DNA of 64,000 nt from Firmicutes bacterium ADurb.Bin193. GTDB taxonomy: Bacteria; Bacillota; Clostridia; Monoglobales; Firm-18. A program made the position numbers and the translations under genes. The notes beneath the pieces were generated by a model. That model was not told where the DNA came from, searched no databases, and saw nothing but the letters and a program-made list of their open reading frames with translations. Below are positions 33,609-41,512 of this stretch, in pieces. Numbering within the stretch: position 1 is the first letter of the stretch; every line of letters starts with the position of its first letter. The stretch is taken from assembly GCA_002070105.1 (NCBI GenBank), contig MWCQ01000007.1, forward strand, positions 56,274 through 120,273, given 5' to 3'.

Positions 33609-35174
33609 TCAGTTCAATATTTTATATATAATTGCCGCCGCCTCGGCGCGGGTTATCAAATCATTCGGGCGTATCGTGTTGTCAGGGTAGCCGTTTACAA
33701 TTCCTGCGGCAACCATTCCCGATACTGCGCTTCGCGCCCATTCGGGTATGCTTTGTGAGTCTGCAAAGTCAACCCGGTCGCCGCCATAGCCCATTATCCT
33801 CGCCAGAATAGTCATTGCCTCTGCACGGGTTATGCTTTTATCCGGCTCAAAATAATTACCGCTTCCGATCATCCAGCCCTTAAAGTATAAAGCCCGTACC
33901 GCCTCAATTCCCCATTCGGGTATTGATCCCGTATCCGCAAGCGGAATGGGGTAGTATCTTGTCAGCGCAAGGTCCGTATTCGTCATTCTTGCCACAACGA
34001 CTGCAAACTCAACCCTCGTCATGCTTCTTTCGGGAATAAAATATCTTGCGTTGCCTATCATCTCGCCCGTGAATATATCGCGCTCCGTAAGAGAATTTAT
34101 ATAGTCCGCCGCCCAGTGATACGGTATGTCGGCATACTGCTTTGACTGTGCCAAAATCGCAAGCGTATACCTATACCGTCTTGTTGAGCTTTTTTTATCC
34201 TTTTTATCGCGGTACAGATTTAATGTGTATGTCCTTATGTCGCCGTTGGGCGCCTCAACTTTTATTTTAACCGTTATTGTATCTCCGTCGACAAGATATA
34301 TTCTCTTGCTTAAATCGCCGCTTCTAACCTTGCTTCCGTTAACGGTTATAACCGCATCCGGATGCTCCGAGTACGGCCTGATAAATACATACGAGACAGA
34401 GTCGTCAAAATCCAGTGAATACTGAGTTTTGCTATTGCTAAGGTCTACCTCTTTGTCGTCAACCTTCAGGCGTGACAGATAGTTGTTGTCGGACAGCACC
34501 GTCTGATCCACCATATTGGACTGGACATCCTCATAGTTTGCATCGCCTGATATAACCGCTTTTATCTTATGTGTGCCCTCAGGAATTGCGTCGGTTTCAA
34601 ATTCCGCAACACCGCTCTCGTTTAGCATAGCCTTTCCAATGCTGACATCACCGTAAAAAAGCTCTGCCTCAATATTTTTTGCCTTGTCGGCGGTTATAGT
34701 AAATTTTACTTTTTCGCCAATGGTAGTTTTCGGTTTATCCGTTGCAAGGGTAAGCGTCGTTACCGCCTTATTGACCGTTACGGTTACGGGTTCCGATGCA
34801 ACAAGTCCGTCGGAATATATCGCATGAAAAGTATGTATCCCCGCCGGAGGGCTTACGGTTATTGAAGCCGAGTTTTCCGAAACGGCTTTGGTCTCTATAA
34901 CGACCTCTCCCTCGTAAAAGGTTATTGTTGTGTCGGGAAGCGCCTCGGGAGCAACGGTTGCAGTAAGGGTTGTTTCCTCACCGTATTGTATCAGGGCCAA
35001 AGATGCGACAAAAGTGACAACAGGTACCACAGGCTCCGGAGGAACAATACCGCCGTCTCCGCCCGGCACTGGTGGAATAACTCCGCCGCCGCCTAAATCT
35101 TCATCAGCGAATACTGCTGGGCCCGAAAAAATCATCAGACAAGCAAGAAATATTGAAATTATTTTATTCTTCAC
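33609..35174 (-). CDS. SLH-domain surface protein with Ig-like and cadherin-like domains
   Basis: Read from the GTG at 35174 (AGGGGG eight bases before), the 521-aa protein has a signal peptide (1-23, ending AVFA), a Gly/Pro linker, two Ig-like (Big3-type) repeats at about 50-220 (YGEETTLTATVAPEAL, TTIGEKVKFTITADK), a cadherin-like beta domain (about 230-320, NYLSRLKVDDKEVDLS) and three SLH repeats (FIPERSMTRVEFAVVVAR, FEPDKSITRAEAMTILAR, IRPNDLITRAEAAAIIYK). It should be exported and bound to secondary wall polymer. No enzymatic domain is seen, so a structural or spacer role is likely. A promoter lies 50 bases upstream and a terminator follows. Confidence 0.88.
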   Translation of the reverse strand: MKNKIISIFLACLMIFSGPAVFADEDLGGGGVIPPVPGGDGGIVPPEPVVPVVTFVASLALIQYGEETTLTATVAPEALPDTTITFYEGEVVIETKAVSENSASITVSPPAGIHTFHAIYSDGLVASEPVTVTVNKAVTTLTLATDKPKTTIGEKVKFTITADKAKNIEAELFYGDVSIGKAMLNESGVAEFETDAIPEGTHKIKAVISGDANYEDVQSNMVDQTVLSDNNYLSRLKVDDKEVDLSNSKTQYSLDFDDSVSYVFIRPYSEHPDAVITVNGSKVRSGDLSKRIYLVDGDTITVKIKVEAPNGDIRTYTLNLYRDKKDKKSSTRRYRYTLAILAQSKQYADIPYHWAADYINSLTERDIFTGEMIGNARYFIPERSMTRVEFAVVVARMTNTDLALTRYYPIPLADTGSIPEWGIEAVRALYFKGWMIGSGNYFEPDKSITRAEAMTILARIMGYGGDRVDFADSQSIPEWARSAVSGMVAAGIVNGYPDNTIRPNDLITRAEAAAIIYKILN

Positions 35175-35224
35175 AGAAAACACCCCCTATGGATAAACAT
35201 GATAGAGTAGACTTTCCTATATTT

Positions 35225-35253
35225 ATAATATACTTTATTATACGCAAAGTCAA
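35225..35253 (-). promoter_or_regulatory. Sigma-A-type promoter of the SLH/Ig protein gene
   Basis: On the minus strand TTGACT (35253-35248) and TATTAT (35230-35225) are 17 bases apart, giving a leader of about 45 bases before the GTG start. Confidence 0.75.
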
Positions 35254-35332
35254 ACCTTATTGGGCTGTAAATCATAAATAGTCATCAAAATGTAATTATT
35301 TGTTCACATTTTATTAATATTATCATAAAAGT

Positions 35333-35370
35333 AAAGCGTTTCGGCGCATAGCGTTTTCGGAAACGCATCC
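35333..35370. repeat. Intergenic repeat B, copy 1
   Basis: AAAGCGTTTCGGCGCATAG followed by a short variable part and GGAAACGCATC. The ends GCGTTTC and GAAACGC can pair. It forms a direct repeat with the copy 123 bases downstream. Confidence 0.65.
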
Positions 35371-35455
35371 TCTCGCCGCGCGAGCGTGAGCGAAGGCGGA
35401 TTCATTCCGCCGTAGCGCAGAAATTACGCGTTTTTAGCGTAATTTCCATAAGTTA

Positions 35456-35492
35456 AAAGCGTTTCGGCGCATAGAGCTTTCCGAAACGCATC
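35456..35492. repeat. Intergenic repeat B, copy 2
   Basis: It shares AAAGCGTTTCGGCGCATAG and CGAAACGCATC with the copy at 35333. Between them lies another hairpin, GAAATTACGC-GTTTTTA-GCGTAATTTC, near 35420. No gene is visible in 35175-35541 apart from the promoter at 35225. Confidence 0.65.
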
Positions 35493-35541
35493 TTTTCCCC
35501 AAGCAGGCGTAATTTCTTAAAATAATAAAGATCGATTTGTT

Positions 35542-37272
35542 TTACAGCCCGTCGTCCGAAAGGTATTCCTCCGGTATCTCCGGTGAAGAAACGGAAGTCG
35601 GTGTTTCAGCAGGCAGGGTATCGGGCGCCTCCTCAAGCACCGTCTCTGCATCCGCCCCGGACTCGCCGTTTTGCTCTGTTTCGTCGGCGGGTATTTCTTC
35701 TTCGGTTTGGGGTATATCATTCGAAACCGGACTTACTCCTTTTATTACTATCCTCTCCATAGGACTGTAACTGCTTCTGTGAAGGAAAACCCTTTTTTCC
35801 TCGACTCCGTTTCTTAGATATACATTATATGTATCTACAACCGCACCGCTCTGACCCTTTTGCGATACAACGGTGGTACCCGGCGCAACTGCCGGAGACA
35901 CTATTACTTTTTCAGTCGGCGGTTTTGTGGAAACGGTTACGCTTACAATCTTAATGGTCTTCTCCTTGTCGGGTTTTGTTCCTAAAATCCTTATTGTATG
36001 CCTGCCGTTCTTAACCGATGCCGTAATCTTTATCGGGTCGTTCGTATTATTTTTGAAGGAATAGTCAATCGAACCCCACGAAACCGTCGCATCCTGTCCG
36101 AGTGGAAGATATGATACGGTAAAAAGATGGTTGTGTCTTATCATGGTCTGTAAATCAGCGTACAGCTGAGCGGAATAAAGCGTTGAAACAACCTGACATA
36201 TTCCTCCTCCGACGCCCTGTTCGATTCGTCCGCCCACATATACATTGGCATCCTTGTATCCCTTTGCGTATGTCCTCTCACCGACGATTTCATTAAACGA
36301 AAAGTTTTCGCCCGGTGCAATGATAACTCCGTTTATAAACCCTGCGGCAATCTCCATATTCCTCGTCCGGCTGAAATTGCTCGCATCGTAGTTTGTGGTG
36401 TATTCTCCGAGAACATCGGCGAAAATCCTTGCCTCAAGGTCGCTGACCGTTACCTTTGGCTCTACAAGAACCACCGGAAGCTCAAAAACCTTAAGCCCCG
36501 CCATAATATAGGTACGAATATGAGCAGGATCCACCTTAATACCCGCCTTATGTTCCCTTATAACCATTCTGTTGCCTTCAACCTCACATACGGCATCGAC
36601 GGGAGGCCTTCCTATACGCTCCGCGATTAAATCCGCATCATCCGGGTCAAATTCGGTTTTAACGACAACAGGTATATCACTGAAAACCATCTCATTGGCG
36701 TTTGTGCGCAGTGCCTCATATGTCGCACCGACATCAACGATAACGCCTCCCTTGCTAAGGTTGACAAAAGCCGTCTTCATATCCTCGGAGATGCGGTATA
36801 CCTCGCTTTGGGTTTCAATTTTATCGGCAAAAGCCGATATTTCGTTTTTGATATATTTTTCGTCATACAAAACCTCTAGGGGTATTACGGTTTCCAATCC
36901 GATAATGACGGGAAGCCGCGCCCAAAAATCCCCCGTTCTTCCTGCATCGAACGCCGCTTTTACGGCGGCGGAGAAGTCGGCGGTAACCTTTTTTGATATA
37001 TCCGTTTCATGGCGGAGATCTTTGTATGTAAAGGCGATAATATTGTCGCCCATAGCCTCCTGCATACCTACCCTCACGCGCTCGTATGCCTCGCCGCTTG
37101 TCAGTTTGCCCACGGTAATTCCGCCGATTTTAACCCCCGGATATATTCTGTCGGAAAAATATGCAACCGAAAAATAAGCCAGCGCAGACGAGACGATGAT
37201 TAAAAACACCAGCACTAAACCAATGATTTTGTATGGAATTTTTATAGAAACATTTCGTCTTAGAGGCGGCAT
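35542..37272 (-). CDS. VanW family protein with peptidoglycan-binding-like and G5-like domains
   Basis: The 576-aa product has an N-terminal membrane anchor (about 12-36), two peptidoglycan-binding-like (YoaR/PG_binding_4) regions (YPGVKIGGITVGKLTSGEA at about 44-62 and a second near 220-260), the VanW domain (about 320-440: RNMEIAAGFINGVIIAPGE, GGGICQVVSTLYSAQLYA, RHNHLFTVSYLPLGQDATV) and a C-terminal G5-like domain (about 455-530), ending in an acidic Pro/Glu tail. VanW proteins are surface-exposed and of unknown reaction, though first seen in vancomycin-resistance clusters. It is transcribed alone from a near-consensus promoter. GAGGA precedes the ATG. Confidence 0.88.
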   Translation of the reverse strand: MPPLRRNVSIKIPYKIIGLVLVFLIIVSSALAYFSVAYFSDRIYPGVKIGGITVGKLTSGEAYERVRVGMQEAMGDNIIAFTYKDLRHETDISKKVTADFSAAVKAAFDAGRTGDFWARLPVIIGLETVIPLEVLYDEKYIKNEISAFADKIETQSEVYRISEDMKTAFVNLSKGGVIVDVGATYEALRTNANEMVFSDIPVVVKTEFDPDDADLIAERIGRPPVDAVCEVEGNRMVIREHKAGIKVDPAHIRTYIMAGLKVFELPVVLVEPKVTVSDLEARIFADVLGEYTTNYDASNFSRTRNMEIAAGFINGVIIAPGENFSFNEIVGERTYAKGYKDANVYVGGRIEQGVGGGICQVVSTLYSAQLYADLQTMIRHNHLFTVSYLPLGQDATVSWGSIDYSFKNNTNDPIKITASVKNGRHTIRILGTKPDKEKTIKIVSVTVSTKPPTEKVIVSPAVAPGTTVVSQKGQSGAVVDTYNVYLRNGVEEKRVFLHRSSYSPMERIVIKGVSPVSNDIPQTEEEIPADETEQNGESGADAETVLEEAPDTLPAETPTSVSSPEIPEEYLSDDGL

Positions 37273-37329
37273 TTGGAAATCCTCTTTTCCTAAGCAGAAT
37301 ATTTAAACAGATATGTTCATTCTATAATC

Positions 37330-37358
37330 ATTCTAACATTTGGAAAATTCGTTGTCAA
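37330..37358 (-). promoter_or_regulatory. Sigma-A-type promoter of the VanW gene
   Basis: On the minus strand a consensus TTGACA (37358-37353) and TAGAAT (37335-37330) are 17 bases apart; the start codon lies about 58 bases further on. Confidence 0.8.
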
Positions 37359-37510
37359 GGAAAACAGGTCGCATAAATACTATATAAACATTGCAAAACA
37401 TTACATAATATTCCTTTTTAATACAGCTTATCACATATATCGTCTTTTGATTATGCCGCTTTGATTAGGGTTTGAAAAATTGATGGGAGATAAAAGATAA
37501 GAGATAATAC

Positions 37511-37538
37511 AAAAGCGACATCTTATGATGTCGCTTTT
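37511..37538 (-). terminator. Terminator of tRNA-Leu
   Basis: A perfect inverted repeat, AAAAGCGACATC and complement around TTAT, begins at the last base of the tRNA gene read leftward and ends in TTTTGTATT. The A/T ends give a U tract. Confidence 0.85.
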
Positions 37539-37622
37539 GGTACCGGTGGTCGGACTCGAACCGACACGGGTCGCCCCGACGGATTTTGAATCCGTTGCGT
37601 CTGCCAATTTCACCACACCGGC
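37538..37622 (-). tRNA. tRNA-Leu (anticodon CAA)
   Basis: On the minus strand an 85-base class II tRNA folds with acceptor GCCGGTG/CACCGGT, discriminator A and an encoded CCA. The anticodon stem ACGGA/TCCGT holds the loop TTCAAAA (anticodon CAA, reads UUG), a long variable arm contains GGGGCGACCC, and the T arm is GTCGG-TTCGAGT-CCGAC. It is flanked by its own promoter and terminator. Confidence 0.96.
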
Positions 37623-37642
37623 ATTGTGAAACTGCAAAAATT

Positions 37643-37671
37643 ATTATAATATATTAGGACTTAAAAATCAA
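37643..37671 (-). promoter_or_regulatory. Promoter of tRNA-Leu
   Basis: On the minus strand TTGATT (37671-37666) and consensus TATAAT (37648-37643) are 17 bases apart, placing transcription start about 14 bases before the mature tRNA 5' end. Confidence 0.85.
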
Positions 37672-37698
37672 TACCTTATACGAAAATGTTTTATTGTA

Positions 37699-37727
37699 TT
37701 GAAAAATATACGGTTTAGTGTTATGAT
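37699..37727 (+). promoter_or_regulatory. Sigma-A-type promoter of the ECF sigma operon
   Basis: TTGAAA (37699-37704) and TATGAT (37722-37727) are 17 bases apart. The sigma factor TTG codon follows after about 85 bases. A separate ECF-type autoregulatory promoter was not recognised. Confidence 0.65.
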
Positions 37728-37733
37728 TAATAA

Positions 37734-37765
37734 GGCGGAATTTACTTGCGCCGCAGCGTGAAATT
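37734..37765. repeat. Partial copy of intergenic repeat A
   Basis: GGCGGAATTTACTTGCGCCGC resembles GGCGGAATTTATTGCGCCGC of the copy at 31486 read on the minus strand, and GAAATT follows. The right part of the element is missing. Confidence 0.4.
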
Positions 37766-37812
37766 AAACAACAAAGCCAAACAGTTTACACGGTAAGGAG
37801 GCATGACAGGGT

Positions 37813-38376
37813 TTGGACGACCGTATCCTCGTTTCCGAAGCAAAAAAAGGCAATATCTCTTCCTTTGAAAAGCTGGTCGAACAGTATCAGACAAAAGCGT
37901 TTAATCTGGCGTACAGAATTCTCGGAAACTCTGAGGATGCGGCGGATGCCGTTCAGGACGCTCTTATAAAAGTATATAAAAATCTGGGCTCCTTCAGGGA
38001 AAGCAGTAAATTTTCAACATGGCTATACAGGATTACATACAACACCTGCCTCGACTACCTTCGTAAAAACAAGAGAATCGCCGCATCGGCGCTTGACCCC
38101 TCCTCCCCCGACAACGGTCCGACCCTTCAGGAAGCCGCCGAAAAAAATGAGAGAACCGAAAAAATACAACGCGCTGTCGCAAGCCTTTCGCCCGAATACA
38201 GGGTCGCAGTTGTGCTGCGCGATATTAACGGTCATTCGTATGAAGAGGCTGCTCTTATTCTCGGCTGTTCGATAGGAACCGTCAAATCAAGAATTAACAG
38301 GGGAAGACAAAAGCTTAAAGAGCTTCTTTCCGATTATCTGGAACAAAATCAGGATACCGACCGTCAAAATCAGTAG
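37813..38376 (+). CDS. ECF RNA polymerase sigma factor (SigW/SigX-like)
   Basis: The 187-aa protein has region 2 (ILGNSEDAADAVQDALIKVY at about 37-56, FSTWLYRITYNTCLDYLRK) and region 4.2 (YEEAALILGCSIGTVKSRI, NRGRQKLKELL), the layout of ECF sigma factors of the SigW/RpoE group. The start is a TTG at 37813 with AAGGAGG ten bases before; an ATG at 37803 is in another frame. The next gene is a zinc-finger anti-sigma factor, and a polyprenyl-phosphate glycosyltransferase follows. This order suggests control of envelope modification after stress, as with B. subtilis SigX/CsbB. It ends in TAG. Confidence 0.92.
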   Translation: MDDRILVSEAKKGNISSFEKLVEQYQTKAFNLAYRILGNSEDAADAVQDALIKVYKNLGSFRESSKFSTWLYRITYNTCLDYLRKNKRIAASALDPSSPDNGPTLQEAAEKNERTEKIQRAVASLSPEYRVAVVLRDINGHSYEEAALILGCSIGTVKSRINRGRQKLKELLSDYLEQNQDTDRQNQ

Positions 38377-38391
38377 AAAGGAGGCCGTGGT

Positions 38392-39555
38392 ATGAAGTTC
38401 TTATGTAACGAAACAAGGGAAAATCTCTCCGCTTTTTTGGACGGAGAGCTAAACGCAAACGAATATGAAATTGTTAAAAAGCATATCGGCGAATGTGAGC
38501 TTTGTGCCAATGAATATAAGGCGCTTTGTGCACTTTCTAACGAGCTTCATGCGCTTGATGCCAAACCGCTGCCTTCTGACTTTAATCATAAGCTTCACTT
38601 AAGGCTGATGAATGAGAAAAAGCCAAAATCGGGCCTCTTCCTCCCCCGAAACATCAGAGCATATTCCGCCATTGCCGCGGGGATTTTGCTGTTTATTTTG
38701 GTAAGGTCGGGAGTTTACGACAATTTAAACAAATCAACAACTGCATATATCGACGACGCGGTTTTACAATATGAAACCGAATCTATGGATAATTCTGAAA
38801 GCAAGGGCGCAGACGAAACCTCCGAGGGCGGTATTGCACAGCCTCAGCCCTCTGCCGATGTCGGACGCATTGCAAACCGTGACAATTCAAAAAATATAAC
38901 TGCAAAACAGGATAACAACACAAGTCAAAAAATTATGGCAGGCAGTCAGACCGAAGGTTTTGAAGAGCCCCGACAGAGTTTGCCTGTACTGCCCACCCCT
39001 GCGCCGGTTTCTTCAGATGCACAGGCGGCTGTTTTTGCACCTTCGGAGAACAACGATAATTCCGTGACCCCAAGCCCTGAAACCGAAAATATAGGCGAAA
39101 ATGTGCTGGAGGATGTTTCGGTCTTTACAGAAAAAAGCGCGGATTCTTCAGAACAGATAAGTCCGCCCGAGCCCACCAGTCCGGCGGATACGGCACCCGC
39201 CCTCCGTTTTGCACCCCCCGTACCTACCGCAACACCGGCGCCTCAGCCGACTGTTTCAGGGGGAGGCAGCACAGTCGCCTCACCCCCCGCTCCTTTTAAG
39301 GCAAGCTCGCACGATACCGAGGTTGCAGGCTTTGTCAGCGTTACGGTGAGGGTTAACAGCTTTGATGAGGTTGCTTCGGTTCTTAAGGAAAAATACAACG
39401 CAAAAGAGCAGGAAAATGGCGTTTATATCGAGCTTGATTCGGAGAAATTCAAAGAGGTAATGGACTTTCTTCTCGGCTACGGCGCGATTGTCACTCAGGA
39501 TGAAACCGAGGAGGAGCTTACCGTTAATAAGTGCGTTGTAATACCAATGAATTAA
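38392..39555 (+). CDS. Membrane anti-sigma factor with zinc finger and long extracytoplasmic domain
   Basis: The N-terminus has a zinc-binding anti-sigma motif, KKHIGECELCANEYKAL (HxxxCxxC, residues about 25-41), preceded by NLSAFLDGELNANEYEIV. A single membrane segment lies at about 84-102 (YSAIAAGILLFILV). Outside follow about 190 residues rich in Pro, Thr, Ser and Glu, then a folded-looking C-terminal part (about 305-387, SVTVRVNSFDEVASVLKEKY). The protein (387 aa) is much longer than RsiW and should hold the ECF sigma factor until a surface signal arrives. Intervals and ribosome binding site (AAAGGAGG) indicate co-translation with the sigma gene. Confidence 0.87.
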   Translation: MKFLCNETRENLSAFLDGELNANEYEIVKKHIGECELCANEYKALCALSNELHALDAKPLPSDFNHKLHLRLMNEKKPKSGLFLPRNIRAYSAIAAGILLFILVRSGVYDNLNKSTTAYIDDAVLQYETESMDNSESKGADETSEGGIAQPQPSADVGRIANRDNSKNITAKQDNNTSQKIMAGSQTEGFEEPRQSLPVLPTPAPVSSDAQAAVFAPSENNDNSVTPSPETENIGENVLEDVSVFTEKSADSSEQISPPEPTSPADTAPALRFAPPVPTATPAPQPTVSGGGSTVASPPAPFKASSHDTEVAGFVSVTVRVNSFDEVASVLKEKYNAKEQENGVYIELDSEKFKEVMDFLLGYGAIVTQDETEEELTVNKCVVIPMN

Positions 39556-39569
39556 AAAGGAGTATTGAA

Positions 39570-40526
39570 ATGAAGGTAACATACAGTGTCGTCATCCCCG
39601 TATACAATGAAAAAGAGGTTGTGAGAGAGACACACAAAAGGCTTAAGGCTGTCATGGATAAGACGGGTGAGGCCTATGAGCTTATTTTCGTCAACGATGG
39701 AAGCAATGACGATACGGGAAGCATTGTGAAGGATATTATAAAAGCAGACAAAAATGTAAAGCTTATCGACTTTTCAAGAAACTTCGGACATCAAGTTGCC
39801 ATTTCCGCTGGCATGGACGCCTCAAGCGGAGATGCTGTTGTAGTTATTGATGCGGATCTTCAGGACCCTCCCGAGGTTATTTTGGAAATGATAAAAAAGT
39901 GGAAGGAAGGCTTTGATGTCGTTTACGGCAAAAGGATTAAAAGAAAAGGAGAAACCCTATTCAAGAGGATTACCGCAAAATTATTTTACCGTATTCTGAA
40001 AAAACTGACGAGTGTTGACATTCCGGTTGACACAGGCGATTTCAGACTTATTGACAAAAAAGTTAAGGATGTATTTATGCGCCTTACGGAAAAAAGCAGG
40101 TATGTCAGAGGACTTATAAGCTGGGTCGGTTTTAAACAGACCGCGGTGGAGTATGTAAGGGATGAAAGGTTTGCGGGAGAAACAAAATATCCGCTAAAAA
40201 AGATGATAAAGTTCGCCGCCGACGGTGTTACCTCTTTTTCGTATAAGCCCTTAAAGCTTGCCACATACCTGGGCTTTTTGTTTTCCTTTGCAGGCTTTGC
40301 CTATCTTATAGCCGTTATAATAACACGGCTGTTTTCCGATAAGGTTGTGGAAGGTTGGGCATCCATTATAGCGGTTAACCTGTTCTTTAACGGCATTGTG
40401 CTTATAATTCTCGGTATAATCGGGGAGTATGTCGGAAGAATCTATGAGGAAACAAAAAGCAGACCCCTTTATATTGTCAGGGAAAAAATAGGCTTTGATG
40501 CCGAAGATGACACCGAAGCCGAATAA
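39570..40526 (+). CDS. GT2 polyprenyl-phosphate glycosyltransferase (GtrB/CsbB/DPM1-like)
   Basis: From the ATG at 39570 (AAAGGAG before it) the 318-aa protein shows YSVVIPVYNEKEVV, FVNDGSNDDTG, VVVIDADLQDPPEVI (metal site), GDFRLIDKK and, after residue 230, two C-terminal membrane segments (YLGFLFSFAGFAYLIAVI and IIAVNLFFNGIVLIILGII). This is the bactoprenyl-phosphate glucosyl/GlcNAc transferase architecture of GtrB and CsbB, which charge undecaprenyl phosphate for a GT-C enzyme acting outside. No GT-C gene is adjacent; the polytopic protein at 20436 is a distant candidate. It ends directly at the stop of the convergent neighbour. Confidence 0.92.
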   Translation: MKVTYSVVIPVYNEKEVVRETHKRLKAVMDKTGEAYELIFVNDGSNDDTGSIVKDIIKADKNVKLIDFSRNFGHQVAISAGMDASSGDAVVVIDADLQDPPEVILEMIKKWKEGFDVVYGKRIKRKGETLFKRITAKLFYRILKKLTSVDIPVDTGDFRLIDKKVKDVFMRLTEKSRYVRGLISWVGFKQTAVEYVRDERFAGETKYPLKKMIKFAADGVTSFSYKPLKLATYLGFLFSFAGFAYLIAVIITRLFSDKVVEGWASIIAVNLFFNGIVLIILGIIGEYVGRIYEETKSRPLYIVREKIGFDAEDDTEAE

Positions 40527-41354
40527 TTAACCGTCGTAATCGTCAAGGAAGCTGTATCTTTCCTTGCCCTTGCGGTACCCTACGATTGTTTCAAGATTTA
40601 CATTGTGAACGGAGTTAAAAATATTCATATCAATATACTTATTGGTCTGTCTGAACTTTTTGATAAGCATTTTCATCTCTTTTCGCTTTGAAACGGATTC
40701 ATGCTCTTCATTTTTCAGGCCTTCGGTAAAGCGGCAGGCACACTCGATAAATTTTATGCCGTTGTACCTGCTCCATGAGATTATATCATCCTCCCTAACC
40801 ATATAAAGAGGGCGTATAAGCTCCATCCCCTTAAAATTCGTACTGTGAAGCTTTGGCATCATCGTCTTTATTTCCCCGGCGTAAAGCATATTCATAAGCG
40901 TTGTTTCAATAACATCGTCGAAATGATGACCGAGGGCAATTTTGTTGCATCCCAGTTCCCTCGCCTTGCTGTAAAGGTAGCCCCTTCTCATCCTTGCGCA
41001 CAGATAACAGGGCGACTGTCCCACATTTGCCACCGTTTCAAATATGTTTGTTTCGAAAACCTTGACGGGAATGTTAAGGTTTTTTGCGTTTTCTAAGATT
41101 AAATCCATGTTTTTTTCGCTGTATCCGGGATTCATCACAAGAAACTCAAGCCCGAAGTAAAACTTTCCGTGCCTTTGTATCTCCTGCATACACTTTGCCA
41201 AAAGCATTGAATCCTTGCCGCCCGAAATACAAACGGCTATAACATCGTCCTTTGAGATAAGATTGTATCTGTTTATTCCCGTAACAAAGCCGCTCCATAT
41301 AGACCTTCTGAACTTTTTTATTATACTTCTTTCAATCTCTTTATATCTTTCCAC
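40527..41354 (-). CDS. TtcA-like PP-loop ATPase (tRNA 2-thiolation family)
   Basis: The protein (275 aa) has the PP-loop VCISGGKDSMLLAKCM, then QSPCYLCARMRRGYLY (CxxC), IALGHHFDDVIETTLMNML and FIECACRF, the cysteine and histidine pattern of TtcA enzymes that make 2-thiocytidine or related thiolated bases with a 4Fe-4S cluster. The start chosen is a GTG at 41354, seven bases after GGGGA; the frame opens to 41417 but the promoter lies there. The C-terminal part is shorter than in E. coli TtcA. It is transcribed alone and converges with the GT2 gene with no bases between the stop codons. Confidence 0.87.
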   Translation of the reverse strand: MERYKEIERSIIKKFRRSIWSGFVTGINRYNLISKDDVIAVCISGGKDSMLLAKCMQEIQRHGKFYFGLEFLVMNPGYSEKNMDLILENAKNLNIPVKVFETNIFETVANVGQSPCYLCARMRRGYLYSKARELGCNKIALGHHFDDVIETTLMNMLYAGEIKTMMPKLHSTNFKGMELIRPLYMVREDDIISWSRYNGIKFIECACRFTEGLKNEEHESVSKRKEMKMLIKKFRQTNKYIDMNIFNSVHNVNLETIVGYRKGKERYSFLDDYDG

Positions 41355-41388
41355 GAAAAATCCCCTATTCAGCATAGTATATATGCTT

Positions 41389-41417
41389 ATTTTAACACAC
41401 TTTTCTGTCCTTATCAA
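41389..41417 (-). promoter_or_regulatory. Sigma-A-type promoter of the TtcA-like gene
   Basis: On the minus strand TTGATA (41417-41412) and TAAAAT (41394-41389) are 17 bases apart. The position excludes the longer reading frame and supports the GTG start at 41354. Confidence 0.75.
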
Positions 41418-41456
41418 TTATGATTTCCCGTCATTGGTTTGTGTTACCTTTTCTAA

Positions 41457-41498
41457 AGATATAAAGGGATACGGCGTTTGCCGTATCCCTTTATATCT
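41457..41498 (-). terminator. Terminator of the long sulfatase gene
   Basis: A perfect 19-bp inverted repeat (AGATATAAAGGGATACGGC and complement) surrounds a GTTT loop 15 bases past the sulfatase stop codon. On the minus strand it is followed by TTTAG. Confidence 0.8.
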
Positions 41499-41512
41499 GA
41501 TATCAAAAGTTT

